DNA of 64,000 bases from Paracoccaceae bacterium (GCA_030148005.1 JASBUI010000018.1:62001-126000); one strand, 5' to 3'. Numbered from the stretch's first letter, positions 1 to 9,689 are shown. The notes: generated by a model not told the origin, from the letters alone. Translations and numbers: made by a program.

Positions 1-710
1 GCAAAGTGAAACCCCCAAGAGGCGCCGAGGCTGCCGGTGCGGGCGGTCAGGTCGGCGGCGATCAGGGCAAAAAGCGTGGCGGTGCCGACGATGGCCCATG
101 TGTTCGGGCCCATGTTCGTGGGATCAAAGTGCAGCATGCCGAACAGAAGGCTGGGCACCAGCATCCATGCAATGGGCGAGGCAAAGCGCGCGGCGAGCTG
201 TTGCTGAAGGTAGCCGCGAAAGGCCAATTCCTCGGCGCCGGTTTGAACCAGAACACCCAGAAGCGCGATCGGCAGGAAGCTAAGCCAGAGTGAATAGTCG
301 AGGTTCATCAGCGCATCATAGCTTTGCGACCATGCAACGAGCGAAAGGCCGTAGAGAAGAAAGACGATGCCAGCGGCCGTGACAAAGTCGCGCAGAAGGC
401 GGGGAACCGGCCCGAAAAGCGTCTGCGCCCTGCGCCGCAGCAACAGGCGCGTGGCGGCGATAAATCCAAGGCCCAGCGCCGTAAAGGAATAGAGCATCAA
501 AAGGGCGCCGGTGGGCGTTGATGCCGACTGCATTCTTTCGAACCATGCGACCGCGCTATCTGCGCCAACTATAAGGCGAATAACGCTCATCAGTGCCAGT
601 ACGCCAAGCACAAAGACCACGCAGGCAAGAAGAACGCCAAGCAGGGTGCGCCATAGCTGAGGGTGCGCCTTTGCAGGCTCGATGAATTCGTCAAAACGGG
701 TGGCGGACAT
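1..710 (-). CDS. CPBP family intramembrane metalloprotease (C-terminus cut by window edge)
   Basis: The minus-strand reading frame opens at the ATG ending at 710 and stays open to base 1, so the C-terminus lies outside the window. Several hydrophobic segments are visible (about residues 22-48, 68-90, 108-128, 142-158, 180-196 and 205-220). The CPBP (Abi, Rce1-like) signature is present: a glutamate pair followed by Arg (E160, E161, R165), the FxxxH motif (F190-H194), and a third His-containing motif near residue 235. The family comprises membrane-embedded metalloproteases of mostly unknown substrate. The gene is divergent from ilvD with a 127-bp shared upstream region. The family call is firm; the substrate is unknown. 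Confidence 0.85.
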   Translation of the reverse strand, partial: MSATRFDEFIEPAKAHPQLWRTLLGVLLACVVFVLGVLALMSVIRLIVGADSAVAWFERMQSASTPTGALLMLYSFTALGLGFIAATRLLLRRRAQTLFGPVPRLLRDFVTAAGIVFLLYGLSLVAWSQSYDALMNLDYSLWLSFLPIALLGVLVQTGAEELAFRGYLQQQLAARFASPIAWMLVPSLLFGMLHFDPTNMGPNTWAIVGTATLFALIAADLTARTGSLGASWGFHF

Positions 711-837
711 GCCCCTTGTCCCTTCTGCTCTGGCTTTTTCTTTTAAGGCTACCCTTCCGGGGCCTTCAGGGCAATCGCGCTTGTGGAAAATCGCTGGTTC
801 TTTTATTCGGACACAAGCCAGATTGAGGGAGGCCCCG

Positions 838-2571
838 ATGCTCAGACGCAAGTTCGATAAATCCAAACTTCCAAGCCGCCATGTAACGGAAGGTCCGGCG
901 CGGGCTCCGCATCGGTCGTATTATTACGCCATGGGCATCTCTGAGGAAGAAATTCATCAGCCTTTCGTTGGTGTTGCGACCTGTTGGAACGAGGCTGCGC
1001 CTTGCAACATCGCGCTGAACCGGCAGGCCCAAGCGGTCAAGCTTGGCGTCAAGGGGCAGGGCGGCACGCCGCGCGAGTTCACCACAATCACCGTCACCGA
1101 CGGCATCGCCATGGGCCACGAGGGGATGCGTTCGTCGCTGGCCAGCCGCGAGGCAATCGTCGATTCCGTCGAACTTACCATGCGCGGGCACAGCTATGAC
1201 GCGCTTGTCGGGCTTGCGGGCTGCGACAAATCCCTGCCGGGGATGATGATGGCAATGGTCCGTCTGAACGTCCCGTCGGTCTTTATCTACGGCGGTTCGA
1301 TCCTTCCGGGCCGGCTGAACGGCAAGGATGTGACCGTTCAGGACGTCTTTGAGGCCGTGGGCCAGCATCAGGCTGGCAACATGACGACTTGTGAGCTTGA
1401 AAAGCTGGAAGCGGTTGCCTGTCCTTCGGCCGGTGCCTGCGGCGGGCAGTTCACCGCCAACACCATGGCCTGCGTCAGTGAGGCGATCGGCCTTGCCCTG
1501 CCAAACTCGGCCGGTGCGCCTGCGCCTTATGAAAGCCGCGACCAATACGCGATTGCCTCGGGCGAGGCGGTGATGGATCTGATTGAAAAGAACATCCGCG
1601 CCCGCGACATTGTCACCCGCAAAGCGCTTGAGAACGCAGCGCGCGTGGTTGCCTGCACGGGTGGTTCGACAAACGCCGGTCTGCACCTTCCTGCGATTGC
1701 GCATGAGGCGGGCATCGACTTTTTCCTCGACGATGTTTGCGACATTTTCCGCGAGACGCCCTATTTCGTCGATCTCAAGCCCGGCGGCGCCTATGTGGCC
1801 AAGGATCTGTACGAAGCGGGCGGTGTGCCCGTTGTCATGAAAGAGCTACGCAAGGCGGGCCTTGTGCATGAGGATTGTCTGACCGTCACCGGCAAGACCA
1901 TTGGCGAAGAGTTGGACATCGTCACGCGTGAGGCCGACGGCCGCGTCATCTATCCCTCTGCCACGCCAATTTCGAAAACCGGCGGTGTTGTCGGTCTGAA
2001 AGGCAACCTTGCCCCGGAAGGTGCGATCGTGAAGATCGCCGGTATGGCCGAGAGCGAGATCGTCTTTACCGGCCCGGCCCGCGTGTTCGAATGCGAGGAA
2101 GAGGCCTTTGAGGCGGTGCAAAAGCGCACCTACAAGGAAGGCGAGGTTCTGGTGATCCGCAACGAGGGCCCCGCTGGCGGCCCCGGCATGCGCGAGATGC
2201 TGGCAACCACGGCGGCCCTGTCCGGTCAGGGCATGGGCAAAAAGGTTGCCCTGATCACCGATGGCCGTTTTTCGGGCGCAACACGCGGCTTTTGCGTGGG
2301 CCACGTCGGCCCCGAAGCCTATAACGGCGGCCCGATTGCCCTGCTGAAAGATGGCGATATGATCACCATCGACGCCATCAAGGGATCAATTTCGGTTGAT
2401 CTGACCGATGACGAACTGGCGGCGCGCAAAAAAGAATGGCCCGGCCCGCGCGAGACGATGTATTCCAGCGGCGCGCTGTGGAAATATGTGCAGCTGGTGG
2501 GAGCCACCTACAAAGGGGCGGTCACGCACCCCGGAGGAGCAAAAGAGCGGCATGTATACGCCGACATTTAA
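838..2571 (+). CDS. ilvD: Dihydroxy-acid dehydratase
   Basis: Catalyses dehydration of 2,3-dihydroxy-3-methylbutanoate and its isoleucine counterpart to the 2-oxo acids, the shared penultimate step of valine and isoleucine synthesis, in the cytoplasm. The product is 577 residues. The ATG at 838 is preceded by a GAGGGAGG Shine-Dalgarno; upstream in-frame ATGs lack this and give a non-conserved extension. Family motifs are clear: [11 protein letters not shown] at 47-57, the GGTPREFTT block, [12 protein letters not shown] around 129-140 and CPSAGACGG around 195-203. Cys56, Cys129 and Cys201 are the likely Fe-S ligands by spacing. It is followed, with a 20-base overlap, by a lipoprotein gene. Confidence 0.97.
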   Translation: MLRRKFDKSKLPSRHVTEGPARAPHRSYYYAMGISEEEIHQPFVGVATCWNEAAPCNIALNRQAQAVKLGVKGQGGTPREFTTITVTDGIAMGHEGMRSSLASREAIVDSVELTMRGHSYDALVGLAGCDKSLPGMMMAMVRLNVPSVFIYGGSILPGRLNGKDVTVQDVFEAVGQHQAGNMTTCELEKLEAVACPSAGACGGQFTANTMACVSEAIGLALPNSAGAPAPYESRDQYAIASGEAVMDLIEKNIRARDIVTRKALENAARVVACTGGSTNAGLHLPAIAHEAGIDFFLDDVCDIFRETPYFVDLKPGGAYVAKDLYEAGGVPVVMKELRKAGLVHEDCLTVTGKTIGEELDIVTREADGRVIYPSATPISKTGGVVGLKGNLAPEGAIVKIAGMAESEIVFTGPARVFECEEEAFEAVQKRTYKEGEVLVIRNEGPAGGPGMREMLATTAALSGQGMGKKVALITDGRFSGATRGFCVGHVGPEAYNGGPIALLKDGDMITIDAIKGSISVDLTDDELAARKKEWPGPRETMYSSGALWKYVQLVGATYKGAVTHPGGAKERHVYADI

Positions 2572-3271
2572 CCAGTTCGTAAAACCAGCGCTTTTGGTGC
2601 TGACGCTTGCCCTTTCGGGCTGTGGCGGCAGCAAGTTTTATGCCAGTGACCCGCCTGCTCCGGCGGTGACGCGCGTGGCCGGTGGCCAGCTTCAGATCGC
2701 GGGGCCTCAGGGCTATTGCATCGACAAGTCGGCCACCCGCGATAACGTGCGGCAAGCTTTTGTCGTTCTGGCGCGCTGTGACGCGCTGGGCGGGGGCGGG
2801 CAAAGACCCGCCTCTCCGGCGCTTTTGACCGTTGCGGTTTCTGGACTGGACCCCGATGGCGAAAGCCTGCCGCCCGCGCCAATGATGGCCGCCTTTGCCG
2901 AAAGCAGTCAGGGGCGCGCGATGTTCAGCGCCGATGGCGACCCCGCTTCGATCGAAATTCTGGACACGCGTGTCAGTGGCGATGTCTTTTTGATGCGCGC
3001 GCGCGATCGCAAGGCGCAGACAGAGGCGCTTTCGCCGGAACACTGGCGCGCGCTGTTCGGCGTGAAGGGCCATCTGGTATCGGCACGCGTCAACGCCTTT
3101 TCCAAGCGGCCGATCTCTACTGACGCAGGGTTTGAGACGCTAAATGCATTGGCGAGCCGCATCAAAGCCGATAATGCTGTTTCCAAGATGGAAACAATTT
3201 CATCTGATGATGGGGCGACAGCGGCGGTCAAGGTAAGCCGGCCGGGGATCTTTGCGCGAATCTTCAGATGA
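2552..3271 (+). CDS. Hypothetical lipoprotein
   Basis: A 239-residue protein beginning with a lipoprotein signal peptide: a short charged start, a hydrophobic core and an LALSGC lipobox at about residues 19-24, so it is predicted to be anchored to the periplasmic face of a membrane. The ATG at 2552 has a GGAGGAG ribosome site about 10 bases upstream and lies inside the last 20 bases of ilvD, suggesting translational coupling. I recognise no enzymatic domain. The middle is Ala/Gly/Pro-rich, and the C-terminal third is polar. It probably belongs to a lineage-conserved envelope family co-transcribed with ilvD by position rather than function. Confidence 0.7.
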   Translation: MYTPTFNQFVKPALLVLTLALSGCGGSKFYASDPPAPAVTRVAGGQLQIAGPQGYCIDKSATRDNVRQAFVVLARCDALGGGGQRPASPALLTVAVSGLDPDGESLPPAPMMAAFAESSQGRAMFSADGDPASIEILDTRVSGDVFLMRARDRKAQTEALSPEHWRALFGVKGHLVSARVNAFSKRPISTDAGFETLNALASRIKADNAVSKMETISSDDGATAAVKVSRPGIFARIFR

Positions 3272-3342
3272 CGCTTGGGGCCCCTTCGCGATACCGGTGA
3301 TGGGCGACCGGGCGGCCAAATGAGGCGGGTGAAAGTAGTATT

Positions 3343-4113
3343 GTGCGTCAGGTAAACTCATTTCTTGAACGACTGGTCCATCGCCGTGCGCTTAAGCGGT
3401 GGTCGGACGCGGCAACCGAGGCCGAGAAACTGGATCTGTCGACGCTCAAGGTTTTGCGCGGGCAGGCCCGGCAGATCCGCCGAAGGCTTGACCAGTTGGC
3501 CCATGTCGCCGACGCGCGCCTGACCTTGCCGCTGATCGGATCGAACGCAATGCAAAGGCCGCTGCATTCCGACTGGGCTTACCGGCCCGAGGTCTGGCGC
3601 GGCCCGATCGCGCCGGTTGGAATGGCATCGGTCGAGAACAAGGCGCGCTTTGGCGAAGAGGCGTCGATCTTTCACGACTGTTCGACCTCGGAACTGACGC
3701 TGCGCCAGGTGCGCAATACCCGCGAATCCGATCTGGCACCCTTCGGCCTTCGGCTGGACGTCTTTCGCTTTGACGGCAGTTTCCTGTCCCTAGTGCTGGA
3801 TTTGCCGCAATCGGCCGTCGAAGGGTTGAAGCGCAAACACCTGGTCCGGGTTCAGACCATCGTCGAGATGGAAAAGCCGCTTGAGATCTTCGTGCGGCTG
3901 AATGTCCGCCACGGGCCAAACGTTGAACAGATCGTCCGCGAATTGCCGCTGCATGAACAGGATGTCGTGGTCGAGTTCGACCTTGCCTATTCAAAGCTGA
4001 ACGAAAAACGCGTCGATGCGGCTTGGATCGATATTATCTTTGAAGGTCCGGAAATGAATCAGATAACTTTGCGCGATGTCACGCTAAGCCGACGCCCGCG
4101 CGCCGAAATCTGA
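3343..4113 (+). CDS. DUF6478-like conserved protein
   Basis: A 256-residue soluble protein with a GTG start at 3343; no ATG lies near the N-terminus in this frame. The N-terminal 60 residues are Arg/Lys-rich and helical (LERLVHRRALKRW, then a KVLRGQARQIRRR stretch). The rest is mixed alpha/beta with a conserved-looking W-rich segment (DWAYRPEVWRGPIAP, about residues 76-90). There is no signal peptide. It resembles the Rhodobacterales-restricted DUF6478 family, a name I give from memory and not from a search. It sits 71 bases after the lipoprotein gene and 26 bases before the next small gene, so the three probably form a unit. Confidence 0.65.
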   Translation: MRQVNSFLERLVHRRALKRWSDAATEAEKLDLSTLKVLRGQARQIRRRLDQLAHVADARLTLPLIGSNAMQRPLHSDWAYRPEVWRGPIAPVGMASVENKARFGEEASIFHDCSTSELTLRQVRNTRESDLAPFGLRLDVFRFDGSFLSLVLDLPQSAVEGLKRKHLVRVQTIVEMEKPLEIFVRLNVRHGPNVEQIVRELPLHEQDVVVEFDLAYSKLNEKRVDAAWIDIIFEGPEMNQITLRDVTLSRRPRAEI

Positions 4114-4139
4114 CAAGGAATGCAAAGAAGGCACGACCA

Positions 4140-4511
4140 ATGGCAGAGATGACATTAACCAAAACCCGCATCATGGCCGGCGTCTGGGAAGGGGCCCTGA
4201 CCACCGACGATTTGGCGCCAGAGGTTGAGGTTACCTATCAGAACGAAAAGCTGACCGATGTGGCGCTGGTTCCGGTTCGCGGCGAAAAGGACCTCTGGGC
4301 GCTGCGCATCACGCTGTCGGCTGATATCCTTTCCGACGGCGTGCAGACCTTTGTCATCAGCGACGCCAAGACAGGCGCGCGGCTGGACACCTTTACCATC
4401 ATCACGGGCGAGCCGCTTGAAGATGACATCCGCGCCGAGGTCGATCTGCTGCGCGCCGAACTGGACATGCTTAAGCGCGCGTTCCGGCGCCATTGCGTGG
4501 AAACCACCTGA
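4140..4511 (+). CDS. Small conserved hypothetical with C-terminal coiled coil
   Basis: A 123-residue soluble protein. Residues 1-90 look like a beta-rich fold (alternating strands such as EVEVTYQNEKLTDVALVPV). Residues 93-118 form an amphipathic helix with heptad-like hydrophobics (DDIRAEVDLLRAELDMLKRA), suggesting oligomerisation. There is no signal peptide and no recognised catalytic motif. It follows the DUF6478-like gene by 26 bases on the same strand and probably shares its transcript. The function is unknown. Confidence 0.65.
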   Translation: MAEMTLTKTRIMAGVWEGALTTDDLAPEVEVTYQNEKLTDVALVPVRGEKDLWALRITLSADILSDGVQTFVISDAKTGARLDTFTIITGEPLEDDIRAEVDLLRAELDMLKRAFRRHCVETT

Positions 4512-4706
4512 GGCGCGCGCAAAAGTTTGGGGCCAATGCGGCGCGAAGTTGGCCGCGATTGTGACGAAACGATGATACAGGGGTGTCGTTCTTTGTTTCC
4601 AAGGCGCTGATCAGGGGGTTTGGGCGTTTCCACGCCAGAGATAGTTCCAGATAAAACCCCAGTATTGACGACGGTGTTTCTCATTCCTGCCAGATTCCAA
4701 AGCGAT

Positions 4707-4741
4707 ACCTGAACCTCGAAAAATTGAGGTGCAAGTTAGGT
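4707..4741. promoter_or_regulatory. Imperfect dyad upstream of LysR gene (candidate autoregulatory operator)
   Basis: An interrupted palindrome lies just before the LysR start at 4748: ACCT, a gap, CCTC-N8-GAGG (4714-4729), a gap, then AGGT. LysR-type regulators commonly bind dyads near their own promoters, so an operator is plausible. Its overlap with the ribosome-binding region would fit repression. No experiment or homologous site supports it here. Confidence 0.3.
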
Positions 4742-4747
4742 AGTGCA

Positions 4748-5653
4748 ATGGATCGTTTGACTGAAATGGAGGCTTTTGCCACCGTGGTAGACCAAGGTGG
4801 TTTTACAGATGCCGCCAAGAAAATGGGTATTTCGAAGTCCGCCGTTTCGAAACACGTCTCGTCGCTAGAGGCGCGTCTGGGAGCACGTTTGCTGAACCGG
4901 ACAACCCGGCGGGTAAGCCCGACTGAAATCGGTCTGGCCTATTATGATCGTGCACGCCGCGTTCTGAATGATGCAGGTGAGGCCGACGCATTGGTCACAT
5001 CCATGCAATCGGCGCCCTCGGGCCTGTTGCGCATCTCTGTCGCTACGGATTTTGGTGTGAACCACCTGTCCCCGGTACTGGGCGAGTTTCTGCAGGAGTT
5101 CCCCGATATTACGGTGAACATGGTGCTGAACAACCGCTATGTAGAATTGATCAGCGAAGGCTTTGATATGGCCATTCGCGTGGGCGAGCTGGAAGATTCA
5201 ACTTTGCGGGCGCGCAAACTTACCGAAACGACGCGCCGCATGATTGCTTCGCCCGAATACTTTGAGAAATACGGCCGCCCTCAGAAGATCGACGATCTGA
5301 ATGAGCACAAGCTGCTGCATTACTCGAACAACGCCAGCGGCAACGTCTGGAAGCTGACCGCTCCCTCGGGCGAAAAGCGTCAGGTCCGCACGGCTGGTTG
5401 GTTGACGGTGAACGACGGGCAATCGTTGCTCAACGCGGCCATCTCGGGACTTGGGATCGCTTATCTTCCCAATTTCCTTTACGCCGAAGCGCTAAGCGAT
5501 GGCTTGGTCGAAGAGGCGATGCCGGATCTTCCGGCGGACAACCAGGGTATCTATGCCGTCTATCCCCCGGGACGGTTTACCCAGCCCAAGGTGCGCGCGT
5601 TTATCGACTTCCTTGTGCATTCCTTCGCTAACAAGGGCCCCGGCGCCTGGTAA
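4748..5653 (+). CDS. LysR-family transcriptional regulator
   Basis: A 301-residue DNA-binding regulator. The N-terminal winged helix-turn-helix (about residues 1-60) carries the typical pattern FTDAAKKMGISKSAVSKHVSSLE followed by LGARLLNRTTRRVSPTEIG. A periplasmic-binding-protein-like effector domain spans about 90-290. The start at 4748 gives the canonical MDRLTEMEAF opening of the AaeR/PecT-like branch; an upstream ATG at 4724 would add eight atypical residues. The 236 bases upstream hold no gene. The target is not obvious: it is not divergent from an enzyme gene but convergent with the OmpA-like gene. Confidence 0.92.
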   Translation: MDRLTEMEAFATVVDQGGFTDAAKKMGISKSAVSKHVSSLEARLGARLLNRTTRRVSPTEIGLAYYDRARRVLNDAGEADALVTSMQSAPSGLLRISVATDFGVNHLSPVLGEFLQEFPDITVNMVLNNRYVELISEGFDMAIRVGELEDSTLRARKLTETTRRMIASPEYFEKYGRPQKIDDLNEHKLLHYSNNASGNVWKLTAPSGEKRQVRTAGWLTVNDGQSLLNAAISGLGIAYLPNFLYAEALSDGLVEEAMPDLPADNQGIYAVYPPGRFTQPKVRAFIDFLVHSFANKGPGAW

Positions 5654-5680
5654 GCGGACCAGAAGACAAGTAGCAATAAA

Positions 5681-6622
5681 TCAGTGGGTTGTAGTCAGAA
5701 CGACTTCAACCCGCCGATTTTTTTTGCGTCCCTCGGCCTCTAGGTTGCTTGCGATGGGGGACAAAAAGCCAACGCCGTCAGCTTCGACCTGATCCTTGGC
5801 GACCGAATATTCACTGACAAGCCGCTCTGCGACCGAAGCGGCACGTTTGCGCGAAAGGTCGATGTTCGCCTCAAGCGATCCAACCGCATCGGTATGCCCG
5901 ACAAGTACGACGTGCCTTTTGGGATCATCCTTCAGAAAATCCGCAAGTGCCGCGAGCGAGGGAAACTTTCGATCCTCAAGTCTGGATGACCCTGTCGCAA
6001 AGGTCAGATCGGCAAGAACATAGTGCCCTTTTCCCAAAAGCGCCGCGCCCAGTTTCGACTGGTCGATCTCTGTCGCTTTGCTGGATGTCGATACCTCTTG
6101 TCTGTTCAGGTCTTTCTGGCCCACGGCCACAACCTGAATGAAAGCATCGGACTGGCTTGCACTGACCAGAAGCGTGACGAACTCTGGCGCGCTTGCCTCG
6201 GCGCTGCCCTCTGCGCCGCCAGCGCCGCGGCGCGCCGACAAAAAGCGGAAGTTGTCCAGATCGACATACATCTCGGGCGCGGGAAGAACATCCGCTGCGA
6301 ACCGAAAATCAAAGCCGCCGCAATCGCGCGCGGCGCATTCATAGAGAATGTCAAAGCCTGCCTCGGTCAGCTGGTCGCGCAGGGGCGCCAGATGTTCCAG
6401 CGTCTTGCCGCCCAGCGATTTGATCCGCCATGCCTGTTTGACGACCTCGCCCTCGGCGGGTAGCGATTTGATCCGCCCCTCGGCAAAAGGGCCGATCGGA
6501 ACCTGATAGCTGGAAAAAGCATCGCGCGTTTCAAGCGACTGCACCGCCTCGGCCGGGAAGTCCAGCGTCACGGCCCATCCAAGGCCGGGCCAGATCATCA
6601 GCAGGGCGGCAAGCGGTTTCAT
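5681..6622 (-). CDS. OmpA-family envelope protein
   Basis: A 313-residue exported protein. Residues 1-17 form a signal peptide (MKPLAALLMIWPGLGWA). An unassigned N-terminal domain follows, containing one likely disulphide pair (CAARDC). A C-terminal OmpA/MotB-type peptidoglycan-binding domain (about 200-313) shows the signatures VVLVGHTDAVGSLEANIDLSRKRA and a terminal RRVEVVL. It is expected in the outer membrane or periplasm, tethered to murein. Its ATG overlaps the stop of the upstream AhpD-like gene (ATGA at 6619-6622), so expression is probably coupled to it. Confidence 0.9.
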   Translation of the reverse strand: MKPLAALLMIWPGLGWAVTLDFPAEAVQSLETRDAFSSYQVPIGPFAEGRIKSLPAEGEVVKQAWRIKSLGGKTLEHLAPLRDQLTEAGFDILYECAARDCGGFDFRFAADVLPAPEMYVDLDNFRFLSARRGAGGAEGSAEASAPEFVTLLVSASQSDAFIQVVAVGQKDLNRQEVSTSSKATEIDQSKLGAALLGKGHYVLADLTFATGSSRLEDRKFPSLAALADFLKDDPKRHVVLVGHTDAVGSLEANIDLSRKRAASVAERLVSEYSVAKDQVEADGVGFLSPIASNLEAEGRKKNRRVEVVLTTTH

Positions 6623-7191
6623 CGGCTGCGCGCGTGGTATTCGTCATTGGGCCGCATGTCGGTCGCCGAAGCCACGCGGTTGGTCATGTTGAAAAAGCCC
6701 GCAACGCCGGCAATGTCCCAGATGTCACGATCGGTAAAACCGGCATCGCGCAGCGCCTGTCGGTCAGGCTCTTCTATCTCGGCAGAGGCGGTGGTGATCT
6801 TGGCCGCGAAATCAAGCATTGCGCGTTGGCGCGGATCCAGCGGTGCCACGCGGTAGTTCATGACCAGCATCTCACCCAGAACCGGGTCGCCCGACAACTC
6901 GCGCACCGCCTGCCCATGCGCCGTCAGGCAATAAAAGCAGCGGTTGATAGAGGACACGACGACCGCGATCATCTCGCGCTCAAGCTTGGTCAGGCCGCTG
7001 TCTGCCAGCATCAGATCGTTATAAAGACCGGTAAAGGCATTCAGCTTTTCGATGTCAAAGGCATAAGCCTCAAGCACGTTGGGCACGATGCCAAGCTTTT
7101 CGGTGCAGATATCAAAGTATTTCTGGGTCGGCTCTGGCAGTGGGTCAACACGCGGCAAGTCAAGGGCGGTTGGTCGCTTGGTCTGGTTCAT
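6619..7191 (-). CDS. AhpD-like peroxidase-related protein (carboxymuconolactone decarboxylase fold)
   Basis: A 190-residue protein of the alkylhydroperoxidase AhpD/CMD fold. It carries the CxxC...H catalytic motif (C85, C88, H92 in CFYCLTAH), as in uncharacterised peroxidase-related enzymes. The expected role is thiol-dependent peroxide reduction in the cytoplasm. I chose the ATG at 7191 with AAGGG upstream. A GTG at 7200 overlapping the GNAT stop (GTGA) is equally possible and adds three residues. It is third in the minus-strand run cinA-like, GNAT, this gene, ompA-like, joined by four-base overlaps. Confidence 0.88.
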   Translation of the reverse strand: MNQTKRPTALDLPRVDPLPEPTQKYFDICTEKLGIVPNVLEAYAFDIEKLNAFTGLYNDLMLADSGLTKLEREMIAVVVSSINRCFYCLTAHGQAVRELSGDPVLGEMLVMNYRVAPLDPRQRAMLDFAAKITTASAEIEEPDRQALRDAGFTDRDIWDIAGVAGFFNMTNRVASATDMRPNDEYHARSR

Positions 7192-7196
7192 GGCCT

Positions 7197-7934
7197 TCAC
7201 CCTTGGGATTGGCGTTTACGGTAATGGTAGTGGCCGACAACCTCCATGCCAAGTGAGGCATAAAGGCCATTGGCGGCAATGTTTTGCCGGGTCACCAGCA
7301 ATGACAGATAGTCGGCGCCCTGTTCCTGCGCCCAATTGCCGGCATGGGCCATCAATATGCGCCCGACCCCAAGGCGGCGCATCTTTGGCGCCACTTCCAA
7401 GGCGTGAAGCATCGCCACGCCCTTGTGGATGCCCACATAGGCAACGCCGGCCGCGACATCGTTCTTGCGCGCCATAATCGCGGTCTTGGGGCCTTTCGCG
7501 CGGTCCATCACCGCAATTCGGCTCGCACCGATCCCGCCCTCGGCCCAAAGATCGGCCATGATCGCAAGCGGTGGCCAGATCGAAAATCCGCTGACCCTTG
7601 GGCGCGGCAGGGCGCAAAGGTCAGCCGCCGGGCAGACATAGGCACTGACCGGATCGACGATTGCATATCCGCGCCCGTCCAGTTGTGCATCCAGCGCCTC
7701 ATCACCCTTGCGGATCATGAAAAGGTGGTCCTGCCCCAGATCCTGCATTGCCTGCTCGGCCATCTCGATATCAGCGGGCTGCGCCCGGTCCCTGATCGTG
7801 GCCGCAGAAACGCGCTGGCCGCCGCCCATGCCATCGCGGATGATCCAGTTCCCCACCTCGCGCGCCGCCGCCGGCGGCCAGGTCGCTTCGCACACCTCGT
7901 ATAGATCGGTGATCCCGGGCCGGGCCACGCTCAT
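7197..7934 (-). CDS. GNAT-family N-acetyltransferase
   Basis: A 245-residue acetyltransferase. The acetyl-CoA-binding motif A is visible in the C-terminal third (LHALEVAPKMRRLGVGRILMAHAGNWA), followed by a GLYASLGMEVVGHYHYR segment typical of GNAT motif B. The N-terminal half is a degenerate GNAT-like region, so this may be a two-domain family member. The ATG at 7934 overlaps the stop of the cinA-like gene (ATGA), which decides the start over an ATG eight codons upstream. The substrate is unknown. Confidence 0.87.
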   Translation of the reverse strand: MSVARPGITDLYEVCEATWPPAAAREVGNWIIRDGMGGGQRVSAATIRDRAQPADIEMAEQAMQDLGQDHLFMIRKGDEALDAQLDGRGYAIVDPVSAYVCPAADLCALPRPRVSGFSIWPPLAIMADLWAEGGIGASRIAVMDRAKGPKTAIMARKNDVAAGVAYVGIHKGVAMLHALEVAPKMRRLGVGRILMAHAGNWAQEQGADYLSLLVTRQNIAANGLYASLGMEVVGHYHYRKRQSQG

Positions 7935-8656
7935 GCCGCGACCAGTTTCTGAAGCCACGCCTTAGCGGCGGCAACTTCATCCGCATCAGCGCCGCGGATC
8001 ACGACATTGGTGCCAAAGTGCCCGTCGGCCCCCTGAAACGGATAGGAACCGATCGAAAGACCCGGATGGCTTTCGGCAAGCTTGCCCAGCGGGATGGCGA
8101 TGTCGCCCTCGCCGCATTCAACGCGCACCGTGTCCGACACCAGAGGCGTGCCGCCGGTCAGGCGGGGCATGATCGATTGCACCATCGCTTGGAATATGCG
8201 CGGCACACCCGCCATCACATGGACATTCCCAAGACTGAACCCCGGCGCGCCGCTGACCGGGTTCTCGATCAACTCGGCCCCTTGGGGAATACGCGCCATG
8301 CGCAGACGCGCCTCGTTGATCACGGTTCCGGTCGTTGCATAGTGCCGTTCAAGCGCCGCGCGCGCATCATCACGCACGCCAAATTCGGTGCCAAAGGCAA
8401 GGGCGATGCATTCGGCGGTGATGTCATCATGCGTGGGGCCAATACCGCCCGAGGTAAAGACGTTGTCGTACCTGCCCGACAACTCGCGCACGGCGTCGAT
8501 GATCGCCTGCTGGTCGTCGGCGACAACGCGCACCTCGCGCAGGTCAATGCCATGCAGGGTCAAATGCCCGGCAAGATGATGCATATTGGCGTCGCGCGTC
8601 CGGCCGGACAGGATTTCATCCCCGATCACAAGCATCGCAGCGGTAGGGTTCGGCAT
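7931..8656 (-). CDS. CinA-like molybdopterin-binding-domain protein
   Basis: A 241-residue protein of the MoaB/Mog fold, as found in the N-terminal half of CinA (competence/damage-inducible protein A). It has GDEILSGRTRDAN near the start and TSGGIGPTHDDITAECIA around residues 68-85. The C-terminal nicotinamide-nucleotide amidase domain of full CinA is absent, which is a common free-standing form. The cellular role of this stand-alone form is unclear; nucleotide or pterin binding is inferred from the fold. First gene of a four-gene overlapping run on the minus strand. Confidence 0.88.
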   Translation of the reverse strand: MPNPTAAMLVIGDEILSGRTRDANMHHLAGHLTLHGIDLREVRVVADDQQAIIDAVRELSGRYDNVFTSGGIGPTHDDITAECIALAFGTEFGVRDDARAALERHYATTGTVINEARLRMARIPQGAELIENPVSGAPGFSLGNVHVMAGVPRIFQAMVQSIMPRLTGGTPLVSDTVRVECGEGDIAIPLGKLAESHPGLSIGSYPFQGADGHFGTNVVIRGADADEVAAAKAWLQKLVAA

Positions 8657-8885
8657 CTTTATAAAGCTCCGGTTGATATGACTGGTATAGGGTCCGGCGG
8701 GCGTCGTTTCAAACCCCTCTCAGGCTTTGCCGGTTTTATTCACCCCCGCCGACGACGCAGTTGCACCGCGCCGCGCCGCAATCGGCCGGTTTGCGCCCTT
8801 GCTGGCCGGATACATCCCGGCTAGGGCTGTGACCGCGCGCGTTTCTGGCATAGCCCCGCGCCTCACCTTGCCGGAGCCTCCACGG

Positions 8886-9596
8886 ATGATCTCATTACTG
8901 CTAAGCGGTTTCCTTATCGGCGGAAGCCACGCCTTCGAGGCCGATCACGTGGCCGCCGTTTCCTCGCTTGTTGCAGGCAAGAAGGAACGCCGACAGATCA
9001 TCCGCCACGGAGTAATCTGGGGGCTTGGCCATACGCTGACGCTTTTGGTCGTGGCCGGCGCGCTTATGGCGACGCAATCGGTGCTGTCGCCGCAAACGGC
9101 CTATGGGCTTGAGGCGGCGGTCGGTCTGATGCTGGCCGGTCTGGGCGCGCATCTGGTCTGGCGCCTGCGCCGCGACCGCGTGCATCTGCACCGCCACAGC
9201 CACAGCGACGGGCAAGAGCACCTGCACCTGCACAGCCACGCTGGCGAAAGCGGCCCGCATCGCCCGCAGGAACACCGCCACAAACACCCCGACCGCGGCG
9301 CGATCAGAACGCTTCTGGTTGGAACGATGCACGGCCTTGCCGGATCGGCGGCGATTGTCCTGACGCTTGCAACCAGCGTTGGATCGCCCTCGCTTGGTCT
9401 GGCCTATGTCGGGATCTTCGGGCTGGGGTCTATCGTGGGCATGGCGGTGGTTTCGGGCCTTTTGTCGATACCGCTGTACTTTAGCGCGCGCTTTCTAAGC
9501 GGGGCGAACACGGCGCTGCAACTGGTGATCGGCGTTGTGACCTGCGGCCTTGGCCTTTGGATCATGGGCAGCTCGATCGCGCATGTTCTGGCCTAG
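8886..9596 (+). CDS. NicO-type nickel/cobalt transporter
   Basis: A 236-residue inner-membrane protein with about six hydrophobic segments. Residues 15-21 carry the HX4DH metal-recognition motif (H15, D20, H21 within GGSHAFEADH) of the NiCoT/NicO/UreH transporters, and a second conserved His lies in GTMHGLAGS. The central loop (about 100-140) is strikingly His-rich, a likely metal-binding loop. The ATG at 8886 places the motif at the usual distance from the N-terminus; the upstream extension has no transporter features. It stands alone, divergent from the cinA-like gene. Nickel versus cobalt cannot be decided, but the large cobalamin cluster in this window makes cobalt plausible. Confidence 0.85.
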   Translation: MISLLLSGFLIGGSHAFEADHVAAVSSLVAGKKERRQIIRHGVIWGLGHTLTLLVVAGALMATQSVLSPQTAYGLEAAVGLMLAGLGAHLVWRLRRDRVHLHRHSHSDGQEHLHLHSHAGESGPHRPQEHRHKHPDRGAIRTLLVGTMHGLAGSAAIVLTLATSVGSPSLGLAYVGIFGLGSIVGMAVVSGLLSIPLYFSARFLSGANTALQLVIGVVTCGLGLWIMGSSIAHVLA

Positions 9597-9689
9597 GCGC
9601 GGGGCATCTGGTGGTCTTTTGACAACCCGCTCTGGTCTAGCCGAGCCAAAAACCCTAAATAGAGCCAAGTGAGACAAGTGGAGAAACCT

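Noticed and set aside
766-1704. 312-codon open frame antisense to ilvD
   Set aside because: It lies entirely within a well-conserved gene, has Arg/Ala/His-rich shadow composition and no ribosome site. It is a by-product of high G+C coding sequence.
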